Shown one piece after another: positions 1 through 9,164 of a stretch of DNA of 46,086 nucleotides (positions are counted from its first letter, which is position 1; every line of letters starts with the position of its first letter). The stretch comes from Planctomycetaceae bacterium (GTDB taxonomy: Bacteria; Planctomycetota; Planctomycetia; Planctomycetales; Planctomycetaceae), in assembly GCA_021732845.1 (NCBI GenBank), contig JAKFUF010000186.1, positions 1-46,086 of the forward strand. Reading direction: 5' to 3'. The notes below the pieces were generated by a model. That model was not told where the DNA came from. It did no database searches and saw only the letters and a program-made list of their open reading frames with translations. The translations under genes and the position numbers were made by a program.

Positions 1-1
1 G

Positions 2-1720
2 CCCGGAAGTGGGGGCGGCGGACGTCCGAGCTTCGGTGGTGGCGGCCGTCCGAGTTCTGGCGGGGGCGGCCAGCCCGGCGGAGGCGGCGGACGGCCAAAC
101 TTCGGTGGAAGCGGCGGTGGTGGCCGCCCGAGTTTTGGCGGCGGGGGCGGCCAGCCTGGAGGATCGGGACGACCGGGTGGTGCCCAGCCCGGTGGTGGAT
201 CGGGACGTCAAGGTGGCGGTGCGCAGCCCGGTGGAGGTGGCCAGCCAGGTAGCCCGGGGCGACCCGGCGGCGATGGTCGTTTTGGCGGCAATCTACCCGG
301 TGATGGCCGCGTCGGTGGTCAGCCTGGTGGGGCTGGGGCTGGGGCCAGCGGACGCGTTGGGTCCGGATCGGGCGGCGGTAACAATAGTGGCCGCGGTGGC
401 CTCAACATCGGCGGTCGACCCGGCAATCAAGGCAACAACACTGTTGGTGGGCGAGCCGGTGGAGGGGTGAACAATGGGCGCGGGCCGGGTTCCAACCAGA
501 ACAACGGTGCCTTCAACCGCGACTTTGGACGATGGGGCAACAACAACCTGTCGATCGGCAACCGCAGCATCTCGCTCGGTCGGCAAGGCTACCGCCCGTC
601 GTTCTACAACCATGGCTTCTACCGTGGGAACTGGAACAACAACAACTTCGCCTGGAACCGGCCTGGCTATTACCGGCCAATTGGCTGGGGGCTCGGCGGC
701 TGGGGGCTTGGCAATCTGATCTACAGCAGCGGCTACAACCGCTACTACAACCCGTACTTCGCGGGTGGTGGGTTCAACGGCGGATACGGTGGCGGAGTCT
801 ATAACTACTCTCAGCCCATCGAAGTGGCCAATGTGGGAACTGAATCTGACGAGACGCAGCAGGCGTTTGCCAGTGCCCGCGAGGCGTTCTATGCCGGGGA
901 CTATCAGGCGGCCCTCAATGCCGTTGATTTTGCCATCAAGCAGAATCCAAATGATGCCGTGTTTCACGAGTTCCGCGGCGTGACCCTGTTTGCCCTCAAG
1001 CAGTACCGGGAATCCGCGACGGTGCTGCACTCCGTGCTGGCCGTCGGACCTGGCTGGGATTGGGAGACGCTCCGGAGCCTCTACCCCTCAGTCGAGGTGT
1101 TCACAATCCAATTGCGGACTCTCGAAGATTATCGTGACGCCAATCCCCAACGGGCTGATGTTCGCTTCCTGCTCGGTTACTTGTACCTCACGACAGGTTA
1201 TCCCGAGTCGGCTGGGAAGCAGTTCACCCGGGTTGTCCAACTGATGCCTGAAGACAAGCTCTCGGCCCAGTTGCAGGCGATGGTGTCCGGCAAGACCGTT
1301 GCCAACGCGATGGCCGAGCCGACAAATGCGTCTGTCCTGCCAATGCCTCCGGAGACAGGGGACACCCCGTCACTGGCTCAGCCACAGCCAGAAACCCAGC
1401 CAGCCACGCCACGCCCCGTGGCTCCCGGCAATGCCCTGGATGCGGCGAAGTTCGTCGGCCATTGGACCGCCTCGCGGGGCGAGGGCTCGAAGTTCGACCT
1501 GACGCTGAACGTTGACGGGACTTTCGTCTGGAAGTTCGCCGAGGGCACTGAAACCGACAGCTTCACCGGCAAATACCAGATGGAAGGCAACACGCTGATT
1601 CTGGAGCGTCCAGAAGGCGGGGCGCTGGTCGGAAACGTGGTTCCCTCCAGCGACAACAAGTTCAACTTCCGTCTCGTCAACACCGACCCCGAGGACAAGG
1701 GGCTGGACTTCAGCAAATAG
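2..1720 (+). CDS. Gly/Pro-rich TPR protein with C-terminal beta domain (5' end outside window)
   Basis: The frame is already open at the first base, so the N-terminus lies upstream of the window; a GTG at 467 is internal. The first ~155 visible residues are low-complexity, built on GGGGRPSFGG and QPGGG units. An Asn/Tyr/Trp/Gly-rich stretch follows (about 467-830), then two or three TPR-like helical hairpins (about 850-1290; for example EAFYAGDYQAALNAVDFAIK), a Pro/Gln-rich linker, and an ~85-residue C-terminal domain starting KFVGHWTA with alternating beta-type strands, like small lipocalin-type beta-barrel domains. TPRs mediate protein contacts; the Gly-rich part suggests a surface or envelope protein, but no signal peptide is visible because the start is missing. 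Function unknown. The gene is followed directly by a strong terminator. Confidence 0.8.
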   Translation, partial: PGSGGGGRPSFGGGGRPSSGGGGQPGGGGGRPNFGGSGGGGRPSFGGGGGQPGGSGRPGGAQPGGGSGRQGGGAQPGGGGQPGSPGRPGGDGRFGGNLPGDGRVGGQPGGAGAGASGRVGSGSGGGNNSGRGGLNIGGRPGNQGNNTVGGRAGGGVNNGRGPGSNQNNGAFNRDFGRWGNNNLSIGNRSISLGRQGYRPSFYNHGFYRGNWNNNNFAWNRPGYYRPIGWGLGGWGLGNLIYSSGYNRYYNPYFAGGGFNGGYGGGVYNYSQPIEVANVGTESDETQQAFASAREAFYAGDYQAALNAVDFAIKQNPNDAVFHEFRGVTLFALKQYRESATVLHSVLAVGPGWDWETLRSLYPSVEVFTIQLRTLEDYRDANPQRADVRFLLGYLYLTTGYPESAGKQFTRVVQLMPEDKLSAQLQAMVSGKTVANAMAEPTNASVLPMPPETGDTPSLAQPQPETQPATPRPVAPGNALDAAKFVGHWTASRGEGSKFDLTLNVDGTFVWKFAEGTETDSFTGKYQMEGNTLILERPEGGALVGNVVPSSDNKFNFRLVNTDPEDKGLDFSK

Positions 1721-1747
1721 TGACGCGGTTGCCCAGGTGTAAAACCC

Positions 1748-1787
1748 AACCGCCAGCATTGGAGCAATCCAGTGCTGGCGGTTTTTT
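1748..1787 (+). terminator. Rho-independent terminator
   Basis: An 11-bp perfect stem (AACCGCCAGCA with TGCTGGCGGTT) extends through a further imperfect stem to a GCAA tetraloop. The 3' arm runs straight into six T residues. It lies 28 bases after the TPR gene stop and between two convergent genes. Confidence 0.88.
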
Positions 1788-1834
1788 CGTGGATGCATCG
1801 CGGCCATGGCCGTGGATTTCAGCCTTTGCCGACT

Positions 1835-2962
1835 CTACTTCGATTCGAGATATTTGAGTGTCAGCAGGACATAGGCCGTCGTCATGTTCGGGTCACCTTC
1901 CATCCATCGGGGCGTGGCGTTCACCCAGCTCCCGTTTTCCTTTTGCAGCGGCAGCAGCACGTTGGTCATTTCGGCACGCCACGGGTGTTCGATCCCCTTG
2001 GCGTCTTGAACCTCTTCGCTTCCCAGGGCGTCGAGCGCCTTGGCGACGGTATGCAGATAGTAGTACAGCCCGGCTTCACCCATGCCGGGGTTCTCCTTGA
2101 GGGTGTAGTTCTTTTTGAGCCACGTGACGGCGGCGACCACCCGGGGGTCGTCCTTCTTCACGCCTGCGTAGAGAAAACTTTTGAGGCCGGCGTAGGTCAT
2201 GCTGCCGTAGGACCGCAGCCCGCCGTTTTCCGTCAGTCCCGCCATTGAGGATCCGCCGCCTGCCGGCGTGTAATAAAAGCCGCCATCATTGATTTTCGCG
2301 GCAAATGCAGTCGTGTTGTGTTCGGTTTCCAGGTTCTGGCAGCGGCTCACGAAGACCACGGCGTTCTTCATTGCCTCGTCATCCTCCTTGACTCCGGCCG
2401 CCTTCAGGGCGTCGAGCAGGAAGGCGGTGTTGGAGAGGTCGGGCCGCTTCGACCGACCATAGCCGGCCCCGCCGTACTCCACGCTCTCTTTCGAAATCTT
2501 CTCCGACTCGTCCCATTGCAGCCCCTTCAAGAAGTCGCGCGCCTTGCCAATCAGCGCGTCGTACTTGCCATCGGTGTTGGCCGCGGCGAATGCCAGCAGG
2601 GCGATGCTCGTCTCGTAATTGCGGTGCGAGCTTTCCTTGTCGTAAATGCCGCCGTCCGGCTGGACAAAGCTCTCCAAATGCTTCAAGCCCTTCGCGACCA
2701 CCGATTCTTCCCGCTTGATGCCGCTTCGCAAGAGCGATGCCGTGACCAGACCGGTGATCCCGGCATTGTTGGGCACGGTCCAACTGCCATCTTCGGCCTG
2801 CGTGGTGGCCAGGAACTTGATCCCCATCGCCTGGGCATGCTTGATCTTGGCGGTTGTCTCCGCATCCGCCGCGAATCCGCGATCCACCGCGGAGAGAGTG
2901 ACGAGGAGCCCCACAAAGAGATGCGGGAGAAGCGACCGGCGGATTACGCTAAGGTTGGGCAT
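1835..2962 (-). CDS. Secreted prenyltransferase/squalene-oxidase-repeat protein
   Basis: A 375-residue protein if started at the ATG at 2962; an in-frame start 12 codons upstream is possible but precedes the signal peptide awkwardly. Residues ~1-32 form a signal peptide (MPNLSVIRRSLLPHLFVGLL..., cleavage near FAADA). The mature part contains alpha/alpha-toroid repeats of the squalene-cyclase/prenyltransferase type: QAEDGSW, QPDGGIYD, EYGGAGYGR, INDGGFYYT, QKENGSW. The acidic DxDD motif of true squalene-hopene cyclases is not seen, so cyclisation of squalene is not supported. Planctomycetes carry many such exported proteins of unknown role. It lies downstream of a DUF1501 gene on the same strand, separated by 325 bp. 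Confidence 0.85.
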   Translation of the reverse strand: MPNLSVIRRSLLPHLFVGLLVTLSAVDRGFAADAETTAKIKHAQAMGIKFLATTQAEDGSWTVPNNAGITGLVTASLLRSGIKREESVVAKGLKHLESFVQPDGGIYDKESSHRNYETSIALLAFAAANTDGKYDALIGKARDFLKGLQWDESEKISKESVEYGGAGYGRSKRPDLSNTAFLLDALKAAGVKEDDEAMKNAVVFVSRCQNLETEHNTTAFAAKINDGGFYYTPAGGGSSMAGLTENGGLRSYGSMTYAGLKSFLYAGVKKDDPRVVAAVTWLKKNYTLKENPGMGEAGLYYYLHTVAKALDALGSEEVQDAKGIEHPWRAEMTNVLLPLQKENGSWVNATPRWMEGDPNMTTAYVLLTLKYLESK

Positions 2963-3287
2963 GGTGTCTCGGTGAATGTCGAGGCGGAACGGGGCCAATT
3001 GACTGTACCTGCCGCGTTTCCGGGAGGCCAGCAGCGACGGTGGACAAAAATCGACCGAGCGCGGACAAAAGGCGACAGTGATTCCGCGACACGTTGGACG
3101 TGGAGTTCGCCCGGTTCGTCATTGTGGGGAGAATGATCACCCGCTGGCCACGCAGGAATTCGGCAGGCGCCGCGGTCCACTTTCCCGCCCCGCCGGCATT
3201 GCACGAGGCCTATGTCGATCGCAAAAGCGGGCGAGGCGAGATTGAGATGTGGGAACCGTTTAACCGACATCGCTGCTGAACCGAGCA
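2963..3287. other. Intergenic stretch, no gene recognised
   Basis: No convincing coding frame was seen on either strand. The only repeat noticed is a short direct one with cores GGACAAAA around 3044-3075. It presumably holds the leader of the downstream secreted protein gene. Confidence 0.4.
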
Positions 3288-4772
3288 TCACGCCAATACT
3301 TCGCGTACCGGCTGGCCGAAGTCGATGTCCAGCCGCTTGCGACCGGGAACTTCCAGCCGCCTTGCATCCAAGCCAAGCTGATGCAGCACCGTGGCGTGAA
3401 TGTCTGTGACATAGTGCCGGCCTTCGACCGCATGGAACCCGAGTTCATCGGTCTTCCCGTGCGCGATGCCGCCCTTGATGCCACCGCCCGCCATTACCAC
3501 TGAGAATCCATAAGGGTGATGGTCGCGGCCATTGCCGCCCTGTGCTCCCGGTGTGCGGCCGAACTCGGTTCCCAAGACAACCAGCGTATCGTCCAACAGG
3601 CCCCGGCGCTTCAAGTCCTTCAGCAAGCCGCCGATCGGCTTGTCGATCTGTTCACACAGCGCGGTGTGACCCGTCTTGAGATTTCCGTGGGCATCCCAGG
3701 CCCCCGCACCGCCGTTACTGCCATGAAAGATTTGGACGAAGCGCACTCCGCGTTCCACCAGCCGTCGCGCCGCCAGACACTGCTGGCCAAACGGCGTGGT
3801 CACCGGTTTGTCCAAGCCGTAGAGCTGCTGGGTTTCGGCCGTTTCGTCGGCAAAATTGACGACATCCGGAATGGCAGTCTGCATGGAAAACGCCAGCTCA
3901 TACGAGCGGATCCGTGCCTGCAGCGCGGCGTCATCGGGGTATTCGACAGCCGTCAACCGGTTCAGCCGGCCCAGCAGTTCAAACTCCGCCTGCTGCTCTT
4001 CGCGATAGACATCGGTGCCCGGTGCGGCGAACGGCAGCGGATTTTTGGGGTCGACATTGAGCTGCACGCCGTTGTGCTGCGGCCCCAGATAGCTCGCACC
4101 ATGTCCGCCCAATCCCCCGCAACAATCGGCGATGGGGGTTCCCATCACAACGAACTGCGGGAGGTTGTCGTTGAGCGATCCCAGCCCATAATGCGCCCAG
4201 GAACCAATCGTTGGCAGGGCTCCTTCCAGAGCATGCCTCCCAGTGTGGAACTGGAGCTGTGCCCCATGGTTGTTGTCGGTAGTCCACATCCCACGGAGGA
4301 TCGCCAGGTCATCGGCGCAATCACCCACGTGGGGGAACCAGTCGCTGATCTCCAAGCCACTTTCGCCGCGTTTCTTCCAGCCGACCTGCAGCGGAAAAAT
4401 CGCGGGATGAACTTTGTGCAGCCCCTCGATCACCTCTCGCAGGTTTTTCTTCACATAGGGCGAATCCAGCACGTCCTTGTAGGGCGTCTCCGCGATCGTT
4501 TTGCCGGCGTACTGGTTTAAGGCTGGCTTGGGATCAAAACTCTCCATGTGGCTCGTGCCGCCGACCATGAAGATCCAGATCACCGTTTTGGCTTTGGGGG
4601 TGAAATGCGTCCGGCCATCCGGCGGCGACCATGCACCTGCCGCGCTCAGCCCGGCGTCGGCGCGAGCCACGCCGTCGCGGAACAACATCGCGCTCAATGC
4701 CAGCCCGGTAAACCCCATCCCGACATCAGCCAAAAACGCGCGGCGATTCGGTGACGAGAAGCCAGGCAACAT
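3288..4772 (-). CDS. DUF1501 domain protein (exported, sulfatase-like fold)
   Basis: A 494-residue DUF1501 family protein. The N-terminus [18 protein letters not shown] has a twin-arginine-like RR followed by a hydrophobic stretch ending ARADA, consistent with Tat export. Family landmarks are visible: [18 protein letters not shown] near the start, the MWTTDNNHG and [10 protein letters not shown] segments, [19 protein letters not shown], a late [21 protein letters not shown] block, and a C-terminal [14 protein letters not shown]1501 proteins are abundant in planctomycetes and related to alkaline phosphatase/sulfatase folds; substrates are unknown. The neighbouring upstream gene on the same strand encodes the large diheme protein (160-bp gap). 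Planctomycete DUF1501 genes are commonly paired with heme-bearing secreted proteins, so a shared periplasmic role is plausible. Confidence 0.93.
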   Translation of the reverse strand: MLPGFSSPNRRAFLADVGMGFTGLALSAMLFRDGVARADAGLSAAGAWSPPDGRTHFTPKAKTVIWIFMVGGTSHMESFDPKPALNQYAGKTIAETPYKDVLDSPYVKKNLREVIEGLHKVHPAIFPLQVGWKKRGESGLEISDWFPHVGDCADDLAILRGMWTTDNNHGAQLQFHTGRHALEGALPTIGSWAHYGLGSLNDNLPQFVVMGTPIADCCGGLGGHGASYLGPQHNGVQLNVDPKNPLPFAAPGTDVYREEQQAEFELLGRLNRLTAVEYPDDAALQARIRSYELAFSMQTAIPDVVNFADETAETQQLYGLDKPVTTPFGQQCLAARRLVERGVRFVQIFHGSNGGAGAWDAHGNLKTGHTALCEQIDKPIGGLLKDLKRRGLLDDTLVVLGTEFGRTPGAQGGNGRDHHPYGFSVVMAGGGIKGGIAHGKTDELGFHAVEGRHYVTDIHATVLHQLGLDARRLEVPGRKRLDIDFGQPVREVLA

Positions 4773-4932
4773 GTGGAACTCCGCAAAGTGTGGTGGGATA
4801 TCGCGAAAGGACAGTTTTTTGAGGCTGCGGCAATCGTCACATCAAAAGTTGCCGATTCTCGATTGAGTATACACCAGCCAGCCGGGGCATGTCACGAGCG
4901 CGAGATTTGCGTGCCAGCCGGCTGTCCAAAAC

Positions 4933-7900
4933 TCAGTTTGAACCGGCTGCGTCACCAAGCTGATGAATGGTGTTGTGAATTGTGCCTTCGACGGGCGCTC
5001 CGGTGGCCGACCGGAGCCGATATTTGATCTCCATGCACCACGTCGGGCGAAGCCCGGTGACATCAAGCGTCACGGTCTTGGAGTCCGACGACAGCGTCGC
5101 GCTGCGGACTTGGAGCGATTTTTCATCATAATGCTTCGATCCATAGTCGGCGGTGCGCTTCAGCGACCAAGTCTTGATCTGCAGGCTCTTGGAGTCCAGT
5201 GATGCTGGGTCGAGGGGCTCGGTGAAGGTCAGTTTCAGCCCAGCGGTCGTGGCGTTCAGACCCTGCGGCAGGTGCATCGGCTTGCCGGTGGCCCGCAGCC
5301 GGTAGAGCCCGCCCGGAGCCGTGGCATTGCCCGCCCAGGCAAACATGCCGCAGAGGTAGAGTTGACCATCCCGCGGATGAAAGCGGCCGCGCATCACCCC
5401 GGTGGGAAAGAGCGGAATCGGCAGTTCGACCATGCCACCCTGCATCGTGCCGCGAACATTCTCATGCGGCACGACGAAGACCTTTCCATATCCGTAAGAC
5501 AAGTTCAGCAGTGATCCCTTCAGCGGTCCCCACCGGTCGCTGTCGACCCACAGCAACTCTGCCGGCGAGCGGTCGAAGGCATTCGTGATCCAGCACAGCG
5601 GCGGGACCATGGCCGCATCCGAATCGTCGGTCACGTCGTGATAGCCAAGCATGTTCCCATAAAAACGCGGTTTACCGGAGGGATCCGTGGTCACCCAGTT
5701 GATGCGGTTTTTCGGGTTCCAGAACCCCTCCTGATCGGTGACGACGAACGATCCATCGGGGTTGAGGCAGACGCCGTTCGCCGCCCGAAAGCCATTCGCC
5801 AGAATGTCGGTCTGCGAGCCATCGCGGCTCACCCGCAGCAGGGTGCCGTGGTGTGGCACAACCGCCGCCTTGCCGTGGCATCCCGATTTGGCGTAGTAAA
5901 AATTGCCCGCCGCGTCAGTCTGCAGACCCATGGCGAACTCATGAAAATGTTCGGTCACCTGATGGTCGTTGTTCAGACACTGATAGAAATCGCACTCGCC
6001 GTCGCCGTTGAGATCGTGCAGGACCGCCAACTGGTCGCGGCAGGTCACATGAATCCGACCGTCGACAATCTTCAGCCCCAGCGGTTGGAACATGCCCGAG
6101 GCGATGCGCTGCCAGCGGAGCGTCGACGGTTTTGACGGGTCTGGTGCGAGCGTGACGAGCCACACATCGCCATCCCACGAGCAGACCGCGATGCGACCGT
6201 CGGGAAAGAAGTCGAGCCCGGTGAACCGCGTCTGCGCGAGCCACGGGTTCAATTCGGGAGCCGTGAGGATGTCCGACGCAAACGGCCCGTTGTCAGTCCC
6301 CAGGACAGCCTGGGTTTCCAGCACCTGGGACCAGCGTGGCGGACCGCCCTTGATGAGCGCCGTCAGATCCAAGTCGGCATCCACAATGGGCAGTGCGCTC
6401 AACGTGGCCGCAGATTTCTCGGCGCTGCTGGCCTCGGCAGGAGTTGCAGACGGCAGCCAAACGGTAAAACGCAGCGGTTCGCTGCCCGCAGGAATGCGAA
6501 GTCTCAGCCGGCCACTGTCTGCCAGCCATTCCAGCGGTGCTTGACGCGGGGCGAAGCCCGCGACTAGCGGACCGGAGGTCATGGCGGCCGGTGCCGAGCC
6601 GTGCCGGACGGTTGCGTCATGCCCATGCCTGGACAGATCGGCCACCTGTATTCCGGTGGCTTCTCCCGGCGACCACTGAGCCACGAGCGACTTGTCCTCT
6701 TCCACCGGGGCAACGCCGTTCAAACCTGCGGTCAGCCGCCGCTGGTGGAAGCGGACTTGGGCAATCTCTCCCTGGAAGTACGTGGCTGGATTGGGAAAAT
6801 CGGGCGCGGTGAAGCCAACCCGCACCACGCTTTTGGACAGCGCGGCCTTTGCCGCCAGCCGCCCCTCGCCATCCAGTTTGCCATCGACGTACAGCCGCAC
6901 GCGCTCGTTGGACTGTTGCCAGGTCATGGCGACGTGATGCCAGGCGTTGTCATTGATTTTCGATTTCCCCGTGACCGCACCCACCCAGCCAATGTCGAAG
7001 CACAGCCGCCCATTGCGGATGAAAAACGCCTGCCCATCGGGTGTCCATTTCGGTCCGGGTTCGCTCAGCGACCAAATCGTCCCGTCGGCCTTGGTCCTGA
7101 TGCGGGCGGCAACCGTGAAGTCCTGCTTCGTCAGGTCAAACGCCGCCCCGCCAGCCTCAAGATAGGTGTTCCCGTCAAAGCTCCAGCGCTCTGCCGTGGC
7201 TCCAGAACCAGGCGGTGCCACCATGACAAAGGACTTGTCGGACTGGCTGACCGTGACTGGCCGGGCGTCCGGGGACGGGTGTTCGGCGATCTGCAGGAGC
7301 AGGTCCCGGTCACGCGGACCAATGTTGAAGGTTCGCAGGAAAAGCGGCGGCGATGGGTCCGAACCCTCGCGCGTCACCAGCCGCGGCAGCTCCAGAATTT
7401 CGGCCGTCCCCACGGTATAGGACAGCACAACCTGCTGGCCATGGTGGTAAAGACCGCGAAACTGGCCCCAGGCGCGGGGCAGTGGGCCGTAACGCCGGCC
7501 GTCGCGACCGAGGACGCGCTGATCGTCGCGGAATGCTCCGCTGGCCGGATCCGCCCAACCCGGCCCCGTCGCGTTGGTCAACGCCGTCTGTCCAACAAGG
7601 CGGGGATGAACACCATGCGCGCCGTCGAACTGGATCCCCTGCCAATCGATGAAATTGTCCTGCGGGTTTCCGGAGCCATTCCACGCTGCCGCGACGCGGA
7701 GCGTGTCGGTGTCGAACAGCATCCAATGCCGGCCGCGGGAAACACCGCCGGCACCTGGATCGAGGCGGATGGCAATCCCCTTGTAGGCCAGGTTGTGGGT
7801 CGGTCCGGGGATTTCAAAGGTGTGAGCCAGGGTTGGACCGTAATCCATGGCGGACCAGGGCAGAATTTGGCTGGGTTCTGGTCCGCGCGTGTCGCCCTTC

Positions 7901-8940
7901 GGCAGCCGCGACAGAAGCGCCTGATCGACGGGGACATACTGCCCGGGGTTGTGTGGCTTGAGGTAAGCCTCGCGGATGTAGTGGACAACGTCGTACTTCT
8001 GGGAGGGCACCATCCAGGTCTGCGGGGCCATCAGCCCGAAGCCGTGGGTCAGCGTTCGGTACATCGACAATGGATCGCTGCCGTTCTTGAATTTGCCTTC
8101 GGCGAACCGGAGCGAGGTTGGGAGCGAACCCGGTTTGTCACGCGTCCCGTGGCAGTTGGCGCAGACCCGCAGATAGATCGCCTCTCCCCGGCTGAAAGAC
8201 TCCCGGTTCCAGTCCGCGATGAGCGCGGCATGATCCAGATGCTGCTCATACTCGGGCAGCGTGAATGTCAGCAGTGATTCCGGCGGCTGGAGCTGACGCG
8301 CCCGGTCGGCTCCACCATCGCGGATTTCCATCAGGTACCGGATCAGGTCCAGGAACTGCTGCCGGCTGTTCAACTGATTGACCTGTTCGGCCGGCATGAC
8401 CGACACCGCGTTGAACTTCACCTCCTCCACGTCCGCAGTTGCAAAGCTGGTCAATTCGCCCCCGCGCGACAGGTCGCGCACGACAACCTTGTCGGCGGTG
8501 CGTTCCACCAGCAGGGCGGACAGCGACTTTCCCGCGGCGGTGACGACCGTGACCGTCTCGAAGCCCTTGCGAATGACCTTCGACGGCAGCAGGACTGACT
8601 CCACCAGCGATTCATCCGTCACGGTCTTTCCCAACGCAGCCAGGTCCGGCCCCAGTGCATTCGGGGTGGGTTTGCCGAACGCGTGACAGGTTGAACACGC
8701 CATCTGACGCTGAAAAAAGAGGACCGCGCCGCGTACCGCGTCCCCCTCGGCCTTGGCCTGCGCTGCCAAGTCCGCGGCCGACGCACCCCGCAAATCCTGG
8801 TCGAGCGTTTGTGCCAGCCCCGCCGAACCGAGCAGCGCGAAGGCGAGCAGACTCGCGCCGATGCGCCACAGTGACCGGAGCCGCAGTGCTGGGAGCCACC
8901 GGCCACGCGGCAATTCCAAGTCAATCGCGAGCAGCTTCAT
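4933..8940 (-). CDS. Large secreted diheme cytochrome c / LamG / beta-propeller protein
   Basis: A 1335-residue exported protein. A long basic N-terminus and hydrophobic segment (about 28-43) end at GLAQ. Two c-type heme motifs are visible: CSTCH (82-86) and CANCH (260-264), the first in a planctomycete-type cytochrome domain. Around 600-790 lies a LamG/concanavalin-like domain (NDNAWHHVAMTWQQ, RLYVDGKLDGEG). From ~860 to 1190 there is a propeller-like region (GLDFFPDGRIAVCSWDGDVWL, GLKIVDGRIHVTC) resembling membrane-bound dehydrogenase/NHL-type domains. A C-terminal ~100-residue domain begins MHLPQGLNATT. Family knowledge suggests periplasmic electron transfer linked to sugar or polyol oxidation plus carbohydrate binding; the substrate is unknown. 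Probably transcribed with the DUF1501 gene downstream. Confidence 0.9.
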   Translation of the reverse strand: MKLLAIDLELPRGRWLPALRLRSLWRIGASLLAFALLGSAGLAQTLDQDLRGASAADLAAQAKAEGDAVRGAVLFFQRQMACSTCHAFGKPTPNALGPDLAALGKTVTDESLVESVLLPSKVIRKGFETVTVVTAAGKSLSALLVERTADKVVVRDLSRGGELTSFATADVEEVKFNAVSVMPAEQVNQLNSRQQFLDLIRYLMEIRDGGADRARQLQPPESLLTFTLPEYEQHLDHAALIADWNRESFSRGEAIYLRVCANCHGTRDKPGSLPTSLRFAEGKFKNGSDPLSMYRTLTHGFGLMAPQTWMVPSQKYDVVHYIREAYLKPHNPGQYVPVDQALLSRLPKGDTRGPEPSQILPWSAMDYGPTLAHTFEIPGPTHNLAYKGIAIRLDPGAGGVSRGRHWMLFDTDTLRVAAAWNGSGNPQDNFIDWQGIQFDGAHGVHPRLVGQTALTNATGPGWADPASGAFRDDQRVLGRDGRRYGPLPRAWGQFRGLYHHGQQVVLSYTVGTAEILELPRLVTREGSDPSPPLFLRTFNIGPRDRDLLLQIAEHPSPDARPVTVSQSDKSFVMVAPPGSGATAERWSFDGNTYLEAGGAAFDLTKQDFTVAARIRTKADGTIWSLSEPGPKWTPDGQAFFIRNGRLCFDIGWVGAVTGKSKINDNAWHHVAMTWQQSNERVRLYVDGKLDGEGRLAAKAALSKSVVRVGFTAPDFPNPATYFQGEIAQVRFHQRRLTAGLNGVAPVEEDKSLVAQWSPGEATGIQVADLSRHGHDATVRHGSAPAAMTSGPLVAGFAPRQAPLEWLADSGRLRLRIPAGSEPLRFTVWLPSATPAEASSAEKSAATLSALPIVDADLDLTALIKGGPPRWSQVLETQAVLGTDNGPFASDILTAPELNPWLAQTRFTGLDFFPDGRIAVCSWDGDVWLVTLAPDPSKPSTLRWQRIASGMFQPLGLKIVDGRIHVTCRDQLAVLHDLNGDGECDFYQCLNNDHQVTEHFHEFAMGLQTDAAGNFYYAKSGCHGKAAVVPHHGTLLRVSRDGSQTDILANGFRAANGVCLNPDGSFVVTDQEGFWNPKNRINWVTTDPSGKPRFYGNMLGYHDVTDDSDAAMVPPLCWITNAFDRSPAELLWVDSDRWGPLKGSLLNLSYGYGKVFVVPHENVRGTMQGGMVELPIPLFPTGVMRGRFHPRDGQLYLCGMFAWAGNATAPGGLYRLRATGKPMHLPQGLNATTAGLKLTFTEPLDPASLDSKSLQIKTWSLKRTADYGSKHYDEKSLQVRSATLSSDSKTVTLDVTGLRPTWCMEIKYRLRSATGAPVEGTIHNTIHQLGDAAGSN

Positions 8941-9164
8941 GAAGATGTTTTCCTCGTTCCTTGCGGAGCCACGGGTCTGGGAGCCGCTGCCGTCTCATGG
9001 GACATTGTCAGAGTGTACGTGGGAGTCGCCGACACTTCGACTGATGACATTGCTATTGGTCGCTGACAAGGACAAAAGGCCGCTTGCAAGCCGGCGCGGG
9101 GCAGGCGACACTGTCAGACAATCTGTCAGGCGACCTTCGTGGCTTGCAACGACCGGAACAACCT

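Noticed and set aside
6601-8277. Long plus-strand open frame (558 codons)
   Set aside because: It lies wholly opposite the well-supported diheme protein and has no recognisable domain.
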